From Opitutaceae bacterium (GTDB taxonomy: Bacteria; Verrucomicrobiota; Verrucomicrobiia; Opitutales; Opitutaceae): 64,000 bases of DNA. This document shows positions 20,244 to 29,214 of the stretch, one piece after another (positions within the stretch are counted from its first letter, which is position 1; every line of letters starts with the position of its first letter). Location of the stretch: assembly GCA_015075305.1 (NCBI GenBank), contig JABTUS010000005.1:124001-188000 (forward strand). Direction: 5' to 3'. The notes under the pieces were generated by a model that saw only the letters and a list, made by a program, of their open reading frames with translations, did no database searches and was not told the origin of the DNA. Both the position numbers and the translations under genes were made by a program.

Positions 20244-20498
20244 ATGAAAGCTGAAGGCCATCCCACGCTCAACAATGTGTGCTTCCTCGATATCGGTACA
20301 GGCAAGCGCTTCCTCACCAAGTCGACCATGAAGTCGACGCGAAAGGAGAAGATCGACGGCACCGAGTACCACATCATCGTTCGTGACGTCACGATGGACT
20401 CGCATCCGGCCTACACCGGCGAAAAGCGCCTGGTCGACACCGCGGGTCGCGTCGAAAAGTTCACGCACAAGTTCAAGCGCGGCACCAGCAGGAAATAG
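20244..20498 (+). CDS. rpmE2: 50S ribosomal protein L31 type B
   Basis: An 84-residue type B L31. It has H-P-T-L-N-N-V-C-F-L-D-I, a T-K-S-T-M-K-S-T block, and E-Y-H-I-I-V-R-D-V-T-M-D-S-H-P-A-Y-T-G. The CxxC zinc ribbon of type A L31 is absent. Type B L31 normally replaces type A under zinc starvation when both genes exist. It follows rpmJ, and a strong terminator starts 28 bases after the stop. Confidence 0.95.
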   Translation: MKAEGHPTLNNVCFLDIGTGKRFLTKSTMKSTRKEKIDGTEYHIIVRDVTMDSHPAYTGEKRLVDTAGRVEKFTHKFKRGTSRK

Positions 20499-20525
20499 CC
20501 GGCGCCCCGCTCCGAAAGCTCCCAG

Positions 20526-20551
20526 GCCCTCCCGAAAGCGGAGGGCTTTTT
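20526..20551 (+). terminator. Rho-independent terminator after rpmE2
   Basis: GCCCTCC pairs perfectly with GGAGGGC around a 7-base loop, followed by TTTTT. It closes the rpmJ-rpmE2 operon 22 bases before the next gene. Confidence 0.92.
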
Positions 20552-20572
20552 CTTGGACAATTCTCAACCCCC

Positions 20573-21232
20573 ATGGATGCACGACTTCTCCTTCTCGATT
20601 GTGACAGCACCCTGTCCGCCATTGAGGGCATCGACGAGCTTGGACGGGTCAGGGGGGAGGCGGTCTTCAGGCAGGTGGAGCAGATGACCCACGATGCGAT
20701 GGAAGGCCGCGTTCCTGTTGAAGCCGTATTCGGGCGGCGCCTGCAGATCATCCAGCCTCGGATTCGTGATGTTCTTGAAGTGGGCCGGCGCTATGTGACC
20801 ACCGTTGAACCGACTGCAGAGGCCATGCTTCGAACAGTCCGTTCGGCGGGCTGGACTCCAATCATCGTCAGCGGAGGATTCCGCCAGGCGATTCGGCCTC
20901 TCGCAGATCTGCTCGGAATCTCAAGGATTGAGGCCGTCGATCTGCGCTTCGACGCCAAGGGCGACTACGCAGGCTATGACGAGACGTTTCCCACAACACG
21001 TTCCGGTGGGAAGCCCGAAGTCGTCGCTGCACTGCGGCGCGAACTGCAACCGTCGCGGGTTGTCAGTGTCGGCGACGGTGTGAGCGACCTCGAGACCAAA
21101 CCATTCGTCGATCGGTTTGTTGGATTCGGCCGGTACCTGCGTCGCGATCGAGTGGCCGGAGAGGCGCATGCCTTTGTCAGTTCCCTCGCCGACTTGCCAG
21201 CGATCCTGGAGCAGGTTGCCATCCCAGGCTAG
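20573..21232 (+). CDS. HAD-superfamily phosphatase, phosphoserine phosphatase-like
   Basis: A 219-residue HAD hydrolase. Motif I is L-D-C-D-S-T-L (nucleophile Asp, with S replacing the usual second aliphatic position as in SerB), motif II is I-V-S-G-G-F, motif III includes the lysine in G-G-K-P-E-V, and motif IV is V-G-D-G-V-S-D-L. Overall length and the E-G-I-D-E-L cap start fit SerB, which releases serine from phosphoserine. A different small-molecule phosphatase remains possible. It follows the rpmE2 terminator, so it needs its own promoter in about 20 bases or read-through. Confidence 0.82.
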   Translation: MDARLLLLDCDSTLSAIEGIDELGRVRGEAVFRQVEQMTHDAMEGRVPVEAVFGRRLQIIQPRIRDVLEVGRRYVTTVEPTAEAMLRTVRSAGWTPIIVSGGFRQAIRPLADLLGISRIEAVDLRFDAKGDYAGYDETFPTTRSGGKPEVVAALRRELQPSRVVSVGDGVSDLETKPFVDRFVGFGRYLRRDRVAGEAHAFVSSLADLPAILEQVAIPG

Positions 21233-21292
21233 CGCGCATTTCGCCGCATCGAACGTGATGATCGTGACTGATGCAGGAATGGATTTCAGCCG

Positions 21293-22102
21293 ATGATCGC
21301 GCTCGCACATAGGGATTTTGGCACGCAGGGCAGACCATCGCTGGTGATACTGCACGGCCTGCTGGGCTCGTCTCGAAACTGGCAGACCGTTGCACGCGAT
21401 CTTTCGCCGCACTTTCACGTCATGGCTCTCGATCTGCGGAATCACGGCTCGTCACCGCATGCTGACGACTGTTCGTTTGAAGCGATGGTGGGCGACGTCC
21501 TGGCGTGGATGGATCGCAAGAACATCCCGAGAACAACGCTGCTGGGGCACAGTCTGGGTGGGAAGGTGGCCATGCTCCTTGCCTGCCGGCATGTCGATCG
21601 CGTCGAGCGGTTGATAGTGGTGGATATCGCGCCGAAGGCCTATCTTTCGCACGCTCACCGGGCTGAATTTGCCGCCATGAACGAGCTGGATCTCGCAACA
21701 TTGAAATCGCGGGGTGAGGCGGAGCTACGCTTCGAGGCGCGCGTCCCCGACTGGGGCATGCGAAAGTTCCTGGCCACAAACTTGGAGCGAACGGAGGACG
21801 GATCCTGGAGATGGGCGGTGAATCTTCCAACCCTCACACGGGCGCTGCAAACCCTTGAGGACAACTCTCTCCTGAGTCGCGATCGCTATTGCGGCCCGGC
21901 TCGGTTTATTGTCGGAGGGAGGTCGCGTTATGTCTCAGCTTCGGACGAATCAGAGATTCGCCTCCATTTTCCGCATGCATCACTGAAGCGCATTGAGAAT
22001 TCCGGCCACAATCCCCATATGGAGGCGCGGGAGGAGTTTGTCGCGGAGGTGCTGGAATTTGCCCTGGAGGCCAATGCGGACGGACAGTTCCACCCGGGAT
22101 GA
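21293..22102 (+). CDS. Alpha/beta-fold hydrolase (YbfF-like)
   Basis: A 269-residue serine hydrolase. The oxyanion region is L-H-G-L-L-G-S-S-R-N-W, the nucleophile elbow G-H-S-L-G-G-K, and the terminal histidine N-S-G-H-N-P. M-A-L-D-L-R-N-H-G-S-S-P and G-G-K-V-A-M match YbfF/EPHX11-type esterases. Substrate unknown. It ends two bases from the convergent delta' gene. Confidence 0.85.
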   Translation: MIALAHRDFGTQGRPSLVILHGLLGSSRNWQTVARDLSPHFHVMALDLRNHGSSPHADDCSFEAMVGDVLAWMDRKNIPRTTLLGHSLGGKVAMLLACRHVDRVERLIVVDIAPKAYLSHAHRAEFAAMNELDLATLKSRGEAELRFEARVPDWGMRKFLATNLERTEDGSWRWAVNLPTLTRALQTLEDNSLLSRDRYCGPARFIVGGRSRYVSASDESEIRLHFPHASLKRIENSGHNPHMEAREEFVAEVLEFALEANADGQFHPG

Positions 22103-22104
22103 CG

Positions 22105-23097
22105 TCAGGTTGAACGCCGCGACCAGATTCGCAGGCTGCCAAGAAGGAACTGTTCGAGCGCTGCCGATTCGTTCAGATTGACCCGCAGGAGACCAGTCAC
22201 GTGTTCGAGCCGATCAATGGCCGCGACAATCGCCCGTCGAACACGCTCGTCTCCGGTTTCCAGCTGTGAAACGGCGAAATCACGCGTACTCCTCGCGATT
22301 TCCGCGAACAACCGCGTGCGCAGTCCGATCGAGATGCCAGCCTCAAAAGCCTCGCTTTCATCGTCATCCATGTCCGCTGGCAATTTCTCCTTCATGCGAC
22401 CCCATTCCTCTGAGGCGGCGGACTCGAGGATGGTGGCGAAGCGGGCAACCAGCCCGTAAAGGGAGAAAATGACATCGGCTGCGGATTTCTTGTCCGACGC
22501 CTGCACGACCGAGAGGCTTCCGATCCATGCGTGATAGTCCTTGATCCAGGCATCCCATCCCTCCGCCTTCACTCGCTCGGCTGACTGGGAAAAGCGGAAG
22601 TGCAGCACACGACTGCGGATCGTCGGAAGGAGTGCATAGGGCCGCCGTGTGAGAAGAAGCAGCGTGGTGTTGGCGGGCGGCTCCTCCAGGGTCTTCAGAA
22701 AGATGTTGGACGCCGCGGGATTCATGCGGTCGGCCTCATGGAGAATGGCGACCTTGTGCGGAGAAACACTGGCCGACACCTGGGTCCTGTTTATGAGCGC
22801 ACGTGCCGCCTCCGCACCGATGATGCGCATTTTTCCGGCAGGCCTCGTCTGGAAGCAGTCTGGATGCTGGTCGGGATGGAATCGGGCCGACGACTCCTTC
22901 ACATTCAGGATCCTATCCGCGATTCCAAGCGCCACATGTTCCAGTGTCGCGGGATCGTCGCCTGTCAGGAGAAGGCTGTGGGAAAGACGGTTCCGCCTGA
23001 TGGCCCGATCAATGACCGCGAGTGCGGAGGTGTTTGCCAGAGAATCGTGCCAGGGCAGAGGATGCGAGTCGGAGTCCATTGTCTGCGGGATTTTCAT
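22105..23097 (-). CDS. DNA polymerase III delta' subunit-like protein
   Basis: A 330-residue clamp-loader AAA+ subunit. It shows R-L-S-H-S-L-L-L-T-G, E-A-D-R-M-N-P-A-A-S-N-I-F-L-K-T-L-E-E-P-P (the sensor region shared by delta' and DnaX) and T-I-R-S-R. A canonical Walker A is missing, as in delta'. Immediately downstream of tmk, the usual holB neighbourhood. The start is uncertain between 23097 and 23079; the longer ORF start at 23181 would run into tmk. Confidence 0.85.
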   Translation of the reverse strand: MKIPQTMDSDSHPLPWHDSLANTSALAVIDRAIRRNRLSHSLLLTGDDPATLEHVALGIADRILNVKESSARFHPDQHPDCFQTRPAGKMRIIGAEAARALINRTQVSASVSPHKVAILHEADRMNPAASNIFLKTLEEPPANTTLLLLTRRPYALLPTIRSRVLHFRFSQSAERVKAEGWDAWIKDYHAWIGSLSVVQASDKKSAADVIFSLYGLVARFATILESAASEEWGRMKEKLPADMDDDESEAFEAGISIGLRTRLFAEIARSTRDFAVSQLETGDERVRRAIVAAIDRLEHVTGLLRVNLNESAALEQFLLGSLRIWSRRST

Positions 23098-23150
23098 CCG
23101 GGAGAAGAGACCGCTCAACTCTGCGGAACGGCCCACTCGCCACCATGCGT

Positions 23151-23798
23151 TCAGTCCAGGCGGTCCTTGATGGAGGCCCACACCTTCTTCTCGATCGCGT
23201 CCTCTGACTGGGTGCCGTCAATGATCACGAATCGCTCGGGAAGGCCTTTGGCGAGAACCAGGTAGCCTTCGCGCACCTTCGTGTAGAAGTCGATGTTTTC
23301 CCGCTCCATGCGATCCGGAAGATCGGACGCACGTCTGCGGATGCGCGCGAGGCTGACGTCCGGAGGCACATCCAGGACCACGGTGATGTCGGGAATGACC
23401 TGACCGACGGCAAAGAGGTTGATCTGGTTCACGGGGTCCATGGACAGATTGCGCGCCACGCCCTGGTACACTGTCGAGGAATCGAGGAATCGGTCGCTCA
23501 GCACGATGCACTTTCTGAGCAGGGCGGGAGCAATCACTTCTCGAACAAGCTGGGCCCGGGCTGCGGCGAATAGCAGAAGTTCCGTTTCCGCGCACATCTC
23601 CTCGCCCTTGGAATTGTGGACGATGATCGTGCGGATTTGCTCCCCAATCTCCGTTCCACCCGGTTCGCGAACCGTTACAACATCCCGCGAAAGAGACTGA
23701 AGATGCGCAGCCAGGCGCGCGATCTGGGTGGACTTTCCACTCCCCTCGGAGCCTTCAAAGGAAATGAGCTTTCCGGACCGGTTCTGTTTCGTGGGCAT
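23151..23798 (-). CDS. tmk: Thymidylate kinase
   Basis: A 215-residue dTMP kinase. The P-loop is F-E-G-S-E-G-S-G-K-S-T-Q, the DR(Y/F) motif is L-S-D-R-F-L-D-S-S, and the R-E-P-G-G-T-E-I-G-E block binds the nucleotide. A longer open frame to 23909 has no conserved sequence, so M-P-T-K-Q-N-R-S at 23798 is used. It precedes the delta' gene by 53 bases, and with the dCMP deaminase gene at 14.3 kb covers two steps toward dTTP. Confidence 0.95.
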   Translation of the reverse strand: MPTKQNRSGKLISFEGSEGSGKSTQIARLAAHLQSLSRDVVTVREPGGTEIGEQIRTIIVHNSKGEEMCAETELLLFAAARAQLVREVIAPALLRKCIVLSDRFLDSSTVYQGVARNLSMDPVNQINLFAVGQVIPDITVVLDVPPDVSLARIRRRASDLPDRMERENIDFYTKVREGYLVLAKGLPERFVIIDGTQSEDAIEKKVWASIKDRLD

Positions 23799-23998
23799 GA
23801 AGTTGAGATTGGCTTGGGTGAGGCGCCATGGCGAGGCACTGGGTAAAGCAGCCGCCTGGATGGACCTGAGATGAGCCATGAGCGAACTCAGCGCATTCGC
23901 CATCGGCAATCAGATTCGCAATCCATCCGATTTGCCATTGAATAGCCCGGACGGACCCCATCAGATGGCCGCCGTCCACGACATGTGGATTCCATTTG

Positions 23999-24694
23999 AT
24001 GACGCCTCCCGTTTTTGCCGCTGCCAATCTCATAGATGTTTTTCTGCGCTGCGATATCGTTGGCCAGGTTCTTACCGTAGGGCTGGCCGTCTCGAGCATG
24101 ATCGCATGGGCGGTGATGCTGGGAAAGCGCAACGAGCTTCACCAGTTGCGGGCCTACAATCTGGCCTTTGAGCAGCGACTTCGCGACGAACGCACGCTGC
24201 TCGACCTTCCTGAATCTTATCGCAACAAGAGAACCATTCCCTATGCGGATCTATTTGCAGACGCCGTGGAGTCGTACTGGCGGGCGGCGTCGATACTCAA
24301 GGAGAAGGGAGGCGATTCGAGTCAGGCCCGGCTTGAGCACACGGAGAATGCACTGCAGCGGGCCATAGCGAGGCAGACCCTGCGGTATGAAGCGTCCATG
24401 ATTTTTCTCGCAACAATCGTTTCCGGCGCGCCTTTTCTTGGCCTGCTGGGAACGGTCTGGGGAGTGATGGAGGCCTTTGATTCGATTGCTTCATCAGGTG
24501 CGCAAAGCGCCAGCATTCAGAATCTGGCTCCTGGCGTATCCGCCGCGCTGCTCACAACGATCGCCGGACTCGTTGTCGCGATTCCCTCCGTGTTCGGCTA
24601 CAATTTCCTGCTTTCGACGACGCGGCGCCTCATCACGGAGCTCGAAAACTTCGCAAGCTCGCTCGCCGACCGCATCGAACTGGAATCGAAGTAG
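23999..24694 (+). CDS. TolQ/ExbB-type proton channel protein
   Basis: A 231-residue MotA/TolQ/ExbB protein with three hydrophobic helices at about 20-40, 135-160 and 178-200. The conserved G-L-L-G-T-V-W-G-V-M and A-L-L-T-T-I-A-G-L-V-V-A-I-P segments are present. First of three adjacent genes (TolQ/ExbB, TolR/ExbD, TonB/TolA-like) separated by 2 and 16 bases. A TTG at 23996 precedes the ATG used. Confidence 0.92.
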   Translation: MTPPVFAAANLIDVFLRCDIVGQVLTVGLAVSSMIAWAVMLGKRNELHQLRAYNLAFEQRLRDERTLLDLPESYRNKRTIPYADLFADAVESYWRAASILKEKGGDSSQARLEHTENALQRAIARQTLRYEASMIFLATIVSGAPFLGLLGTVWGVMEAFDSIASSGAQSASIQNLAPGVSAALLTTIAGLVVAIPSVFGYNFLLSTTRRLITELENFASSLADRIELESK

Positions 24695-24696
24695 AC

Positions 24697-25131
24697 ATGG
24701 CCAGAACCTTCAAGCGGCAGCGCGCGGCGCACCCCCTGGCTGACTTGAACGTCACCAATCTGGTGGATCTCGCGTTTGTTCTTCTGCTGATCTTCATGAT
24801 GACAGCACCGCTCATGCAGCCCGAGCAGACAATGGCGGTGAACCTTCCCTTCGAATCGAAGAGCCCTCAGGCGCCCGTCGACAAGGATCAGCGCTATCAA
24901 GTTGTTGTCATCGACAAGGAGGGGAGGTTTTACCTTGGCAGCAATCTCGTCTCGTATGACGAGCTGGCAAGGCGACTGATGCTCCTCGGAGCCGAGCCCG
25001 AGAGCCGGAAGCTTGTCATACGCCTGCGCGCCGACCTCGGCCTTCAATTTCAACAAGTGGTCCGGGTCATGGATTTGCTGAAACAGGCAAACCTGCTTAG
25101 GTTCTGGATCGATACCCAGACCGAAAACTGA
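24697..25131 (+). CDS. ExbD/TolR-type biopolymer transport protein
   Basis: A 144-residue protein with one N-terminal helix. The conserved channel aspartate lies in N-V-T-N-L-V-D-L-A-F-V-L-L-L-I-F-M-M-T, followed by a periplasmic domain. It forms the energising complex with the preceding protein and starts 2 bases after it. Confidence 0.94.
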   Translation: MARTFKRQRAAHPLADLNVTNLVDLAFVLLLIFMMTAPLMQPEQTMAVNLPFESKSPQAPVDKDQRYQVVVIDKEGRFYLGSNLVSYDELARRLMLLGAEPESRKLVIRLRADLGLQFQQVVRVMDLLKQANLLRFWIDTQTEN

Positions 25132-25147
25132 CGACCTCTCCGCCGCA

Positions 25148-26089
25148 ATGACCGCACGTTCGCCCAGCGCATTCGCCGCTTCGCTAGGGATTCATGCGCT
25201 GGCTGTGGTGATCATGCTGCTGGTGGCGCACCTGCTTCATCGCAGCACCGAGGATGGACCGAAAATCTTCACCCTGGTCGGCGGCGAAGGCTCAAATTAC
25301 GCGGCAACGCAGGCGCCCGCCGCTGGCGAACCTGGGGCAACCGGGTCGGAACAGGTGGCGCTTCCTCCCATAGTCACTCCGGTTCGTCAGCCCGAACCCG
25401 AACCACCGCTAGCCGTTTCGCAGCAGGCCCCTGATCCGACAACCCTGAAGGCGGTCGAACCGGTCAAGCCTGCTCCGCCAGCAGTGACCAAGCCCGTGGA
25501 TTTTACCAGGAACATCGTGCGCCTGTCCGAAAAGCGGAAGGCCAACATCGAGAAGAAATTCAAGGCGGACCTCGCAAGGGAGGCGAAACTGCAGGCGGAA
25601 CGCGATCGGAAGGAGGCGGAGGCGAAGCGCGCGCAAATGACCAAAGCGGAGTTTGACAAGCTGAACAAGGCGGCAAAGGCGTCGACTTCGAAGGCCGCTG
25701 CAACCACGAAGATTCCGTCCGTCGCCGATGGCGTCCGCCGTGGCATGGCAGGAGCACCGCGCAGCTCGACGACGGAAGGAGCCGGAGGCACGGCTCAGGA
25801 GCGAGCCGATGCCGACATGATGTCCGCGTATATTTCGATGATCGTTGCACGGATCCGGCAGACGATGATGGCCGCCAACTTCAGCGCCATACTCTCCGTG
25901 GAGCTGCAGTTCAGCATTTCCTCAGGCGGGGTCATCACAGGTACACGCATACTTGGAGGAAGCGGCAGCAGCGACTTTGACCGTGCGGTTCTTGATGCGC
26001 TCAACACCGTCCCCAATCTTGGACCTCCACCCAATGGCAAAGGAGGCACTTTCAGCTTTCGGTTGAGCATGAAGGAGGATGGCGGATGA
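25148..26089 (+). CDS. TonB/TolA-type energy transducer
   Basis: A 313-residue periplasm-spanning protein. An N-terminal anchor (about 9-30) is followed by a proline-rich segment (about 75-115), an alanine/lysine/glutamate-rich helical region (about 120-185) typical of TolA, and a C-terminal TonB-C-like domain with V-I-T-G-T-R-I-L-G-G-S-G-S-S-D-F-D-R-A. The mixture of TolA-like middle and TonB-like end leaves its partner open: it could serve the Tol-Pal system or TonB receptors such as the one at 36.5 kb. Confidence 0.85.
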   Translation: MTARSPSAFAASLGIHALAVVIMLLVAHLLHRSTEDGPKIFTLVGGEGSNYAATQAPAAGEPGATGSEQVALPPIVTPVRQPEPEPPLAVSQQAPDPTTLKAVEPVKPAPPAVTKPVDFTRNIVRLSEKRKANIEKKFKADLAREAKLQAERDRKEAEAKRAQMTKAEFDKLNKAAKASTSKAAATTKIPSVADGVRRGMAGAPRSSTTEGAGGTAQERADADMMSAYISMIVARIRQTMMAANFSAILSVELQFSISSGGVITGTRILGGSGSSDFDRAVLDALNTVPNLGPPPNGKGGTFSFRLSMKEDGG

Positions 26090-26135
26090 GTCAGTCCATC
26101 TTCCACCCGACGTTCTACTCGCGGGGGGATTGCGC

Positions 26136-26211
26136 TGGTGGACCCGATCAGAATCGAACTGACGACCTCCTCAATGCCATTGAGGCGCTCTGCCAACTGA
26201 GCTACGAGCCC
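26136..26211 (-). tRNA. tRNA-Ala (GGC anticodon)
   Basis: A 76-base gene that folds as a full cloverleaf with encoded CCA. The acceptor stem pairs GGGCTCG with CGGGTCC and contains the G3-U70 wobble that identifies alanine tRNAs. The anticodon loop is ATGGCAT within a CCTCA/TGAGG stem, giving anticodon GGC. The T-loop is TTCGATT. It is transcribed toward the Tol/Exb operon. Confidence 0.97.
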
Positions 26212-26402
26212 GGAACCAACTGAACCCGGGGAAAATCAGTCTTCGGGAAACAAACGCAAGCGGTTTTTTGCGTGAGCGGACGATTCGACAATGCAGGCAT
26301 CACGCTTCCTCGCACGCCAAATGCAATCGAGGTATGTTTGGCCATGTCTTTTAGGACTTGGTTTTTCCAGGCGCAGCCGGTTTTCTTGCGGGTTTCATCG
26401 CC

Positions 26403-27317
26403 ATGGCCATAGCACTTCTATTTGCGGGGCAGGGAGCCCAGAAGATCGGAATGGGGAGGTCGCTTTACGAAGCGTCCGCATCCGCTCGTGCCCTCTACGA
26501 TGAAGCCGACATGACTCTTGGCTGGAAGCTGACGCAAATCAGCTTCGAGGGCCCGGAGGCCGCGCTCACCGAAACAAAAGTATGCCAGCCTGCCTTGTTT
26601 GTCCACGGGCTGGCACTTCTGGCGGCGCTCCGGGAGGCTGGAAAAGTCCCTCAAGGCGAACCTACGGCGGCATTGGGGCTTTCGCTTGGCGAGGTGACAG
26701 CCTATGCGGCTGCCGGTGTGTTTGATTTCGCAACCGGGCTCAGAATTGTCGCCGAACGAGGCCGGCTCATGCAGGCGGCTTGTGAAAAAACTTCCGGAGG
26801 CATGGCTGCGGTTATCGGCGAGGAACGCACCCGGGTGGCCGAGCTTTGCCACGAGTTTGATCTTGAGGCGGCGAATTTCAACGCACCGGGTCAGATCATC
26901 ATCTCCGGAGAAAAGGCGCGAATTGAGGCTGCAATTGCTGCCTGCAAGGAGCGCGGATGGAAACGCGTCATGGCTCTCAACGTCGCCGGCGCCTACCATT
27001 CCCGCCTGATGGAGCCGGCGCGCACGGAGTTTGCGGCCTTTCTCGAACCCATTCCCTTTGCCGCGCCGAAGCTGGCCGTGTACACCAACACGACCGGCGC
27101 TGCCATTCACGATCCTTCGGCCATCAAGGCTGCGCTCGTGAAACAAGTCGTGTCGTCGGTTTTGTGGGAGGACTGCATGCGCGCCGCGGCAGCGAGTGCA
27201 GTGGCGCAGTTCTGGGAACTCGGACCCGGCGGTGTGCTGGCGGGACTCGCCCGGCGCACGGACAAGGCCTGGCAGGTCAGGAGCTTTTCGGAGCACTCCG
27301 ACATCGCATCGCTCTGA
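26403..27317 (+). CDS. fabD: Malonyl-CoA:ACP transacylase
   Basis: A 304-residue enzyme that loads malonyl groups onto acyl carrier protein. The N-terminus is L-L-F-A-G-Q-G-A-Q, the catalytic serine is S94, and the catalytic histidine is in A-G-A-Y-H-S-R-L-M. The nucleophile elbow reads G-L-S-L-G-E rather than the usual G-H-S-L-G-E. The start at 26403 gives the standard N-terminus; 26358 would add a short hydrophobic leader. The next gene (lepA) starts 34 bases downstream. Confidence 0.94.
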   Translation: MAIALLFAGQGAQKIGMGRSLYEASASARALYDEADMTLGWKLTQISFEGPEAALTETKVCQPALFVHGLALLAALREAGKVPQGEPTAALGLSLGEVTAYAAAGVFDFATGLRIVAERGRLMQAACEKTSGGMAAVIGEERTRVAELCHEFDLEAANFNAPGQIIISGEKARIEAAIAACKERGWKRVMALNVAGAYHSRLMEPARTEFAAFLEPIPFAAPKLAVYTNTTGAAIHDPSAIKAALVKQVVSSVLWEDCMRAAAASAVAQFWELGPGGVLAGLARRTDKAWQVRSFSEHSDIASL

Positions 27318-27351
27318 ACCGTTCGCAATTTTCCCCCGGGAAGACAACATT

Positions 27352-29172
27352 TTGAGCCAAAACGAACCATCGCCTTCCGTGGACGTCCCGTTCACACGCA
27401 ACTTCTGCATCATCGCCCACGTCGATCACGGCAAGACGACGCTTTCCGACCGGCTGCTGGAGTACACCAACACCGTCCAGCAGCGGGTGATGACGGAGCA
27501 GCACCTGGATTCCATGGACCTGGAAAAGGAGCGGGGAATCACGATCAAGAGTCACCCCGTCACGATGTCCTATCGCGCCAAGGACGGACAGCTCTACAAG
27601 CTCAACCTGATGGACACTCCGGGGCACGTGGACTTCTCCTACGAAGTCTCGCGTTCTCTCGCCGCCTGCGAGGGCGTGCTGCTGTTGATCGATGCAGCCC
27701 AGGGCGTCGAGGCGCAGACGGTGGCGAACGCCCATCTGGCGGTTGGTCAGGGTCTCAAGATCATTCCGGTCATCAACAAGATCGATCTTCCGAGCGCGAA
27801 CCTCGAACTGTGCATGAAGCAGCTCGAGGACATCCTCACCATTCCCGCCGAGGAGGCGATTCTTGCGAGCGGCAAGTCGGGAATCGGCATTGAGGAGATC
27901 CTGGAGGCGGTCGTCACTCGCATTCCGCCGCCGCGGTGGGCGTCGTATCCGCAGGTTCGCGCCCTGGTCTTCGACTCGCTCTACGATTCCTACCGGGGCG
28001 TGATCGCCTACACGCGCGTGTTTTCCGGTGTGATCAAGGCCGGCGACATGATGAAGCTGATGAGCACGGACCAGCGCTCGGAAGTGAAGGAGGTCGGCGT
28101 GTTCACCCCGAAGATGTCGAAAACCGAGTCGCTTGAAGCGGGCGATGTCGGTTACGTGGTCTCCACCATCAAGGACACCGCCGACATCAAGATCGGCGAC
28201 ACGATCACTCTGGCGCGGCAGCCTGCCGGCGAAATGCTGCCGGGCTACAAGGAGGTTCGCCCGATGGTGTTCTGCGGACTCTACCCGCTGGACAGCTCGG
28301 ACTACGAGAAGCTCAAGGCGGCGCTCGGCCGCTTCCGCCTCAATGACGCCGCGTTCGTCTATCAGTCGGAAAGCTCCGTGGCGCTCGGCTTCGGATTCCG
28401 CTGCGGCTTCCTCGGACTGCTCCACATGGAGATCACCCAGGAGCGCATCCGCCGTGAGCATGATGTGGAGATAATTTCAACCTATCCCAGCGTCGTGTAC
28501 CAGGTCGTGAAACATGGCGGTGAGGTCATCGAGGTGGACAATCCCGTCAATCTCCCCGATCCGGGAACCATCACGGAGATCCGTGAGCCGACGATCCGCG
28601 CCTCCATTCACATCCCCAATGAAAACCTGGGCGACATCCTGGCGCTGGTGATGGAAAAGCGCGGCACCTGCGACCACACGGACACGCTCGACGCCAGCCG
28701 GGTGATGCTGACCTGCATGCTTCCGCTGAATGAAATTCTCGTGGACTTCAACGACCGCCTGAAGAGCATCACCCACGGCTATGGCTCGATGGACTACGAA
28801 CTCGGGGAATACCGTGCGAGCGATCTCGTGAAGATGGAGATCCTCATCAATGGCGATCCTGTCGATGCCTTTGCGAGCATCGTGCACCGTGACAAGGCCG
28901 AGGGGAAGGGGCGCCAGTTGTGCGAGAAGCTCGCGGAGATCATTCCTCCCCAGATGTTCAAGGTGGCGGTCCAGGCAGCCATCGGCGGCAAGATCATTGC
29001 GCGCGACAATGTGCGTGAAATGAGGAAGGACGTCACCGCGAAGTGCTACGGCGGCGACATTTCCCGCAAACGCAAGCTGCTCGACAAGCAGAAGGAAGGA
29101 AAGAAGAAGATGAAGCAGATCGGGCGGGTTTCGATTCCGCCGGATGCCTTCATACAGGTCCTGAAGAATTGA
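27352..29172 (+). CDS. lepA: Elongation factor 4 (LepA)
   Basis: A 606-residue translational GTPase that acts on stalled ribosomes. G1 is A-H-V-D-H-G-K-T-T, G2 includes R-G-I-T-I-K, G3 is D-T-P-G-H-V-D-F, and G4 is N-K-I-D. The LepA-specific C-terminal domain ends with G-G-D-I-S-R-K-R-K-L-L and K-M-K-Q-I-G. A TTG start at 27352 is preferred because GGGAAG lies 8 bases upstream and length matches E. coli LepA (599); the open frame extends to 27196 into fabD. It is followed by lepB, as in many bacteria. Confidence 0.96.
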   Translation: MSQNEPSPSVDVPFTRNFCIIAHVDHGKTTLSDRLLEYTNTVQQRVMTEQHLDSMDLEKERGITIKSHPVTMSYRAKDGQLYKLNLMDTPGHVDFSYEVSRSLAACEGVLLLIDAAQGVEAQTVANAHLAVGQGLKIIPVINKIDLPSANLELCMKQLEDILTIPAEEAILASGKSGIGIEEILEAVVTRIPPPRWASYPQVRALVFDSLYDSYRGVIAYTRVFSGVIKAGDMMKLMSTDQRSEVKEVGVFTPKMSKTESLEAGDVGYVVSTIKDTADIKIGDTITLARQPAGEMLPGYKEVRPMVFCGLYPLDSSDYEKLKAALGRFRLNDAAFVYQSESSVALGFGFRCGFLGLLHMEITQERIRREHDVEIISTYPSVVYQVVKHGGEVIEVDNPVNLPDPGTITEIREPTIRASIHIPNENLGDILALVMEKRGTCDHTDTLDASRVMLTCMLPLNEILVDFNDRLKSITHGYGSMDYELGEYRASDLVKMEILINGDPVDAFASIVHRDKAEGKGRQLCEKLAEIIPPQMFKVAVQAAIGGKIIARDNVREMRKDVTAKCYGGDISRKRKLLDKQKEGKKKMKQIGRVSIPPDAFIQVLKN

Positions 29173-29214
29173 CGCGCCGCAACCACGCCGACTTCCACAA
29201 TCGCACCCACTCCC

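Noticed and set aside
27277-28461. 394-residue open frame on the minus strand
   Set aside because: It lies fully antisense to lepA, whose GTPase motifs are unmistakable. Long antisense frames are common in GC-rich genes; the protein is rich in R, H and L-A-R strings and has no family.
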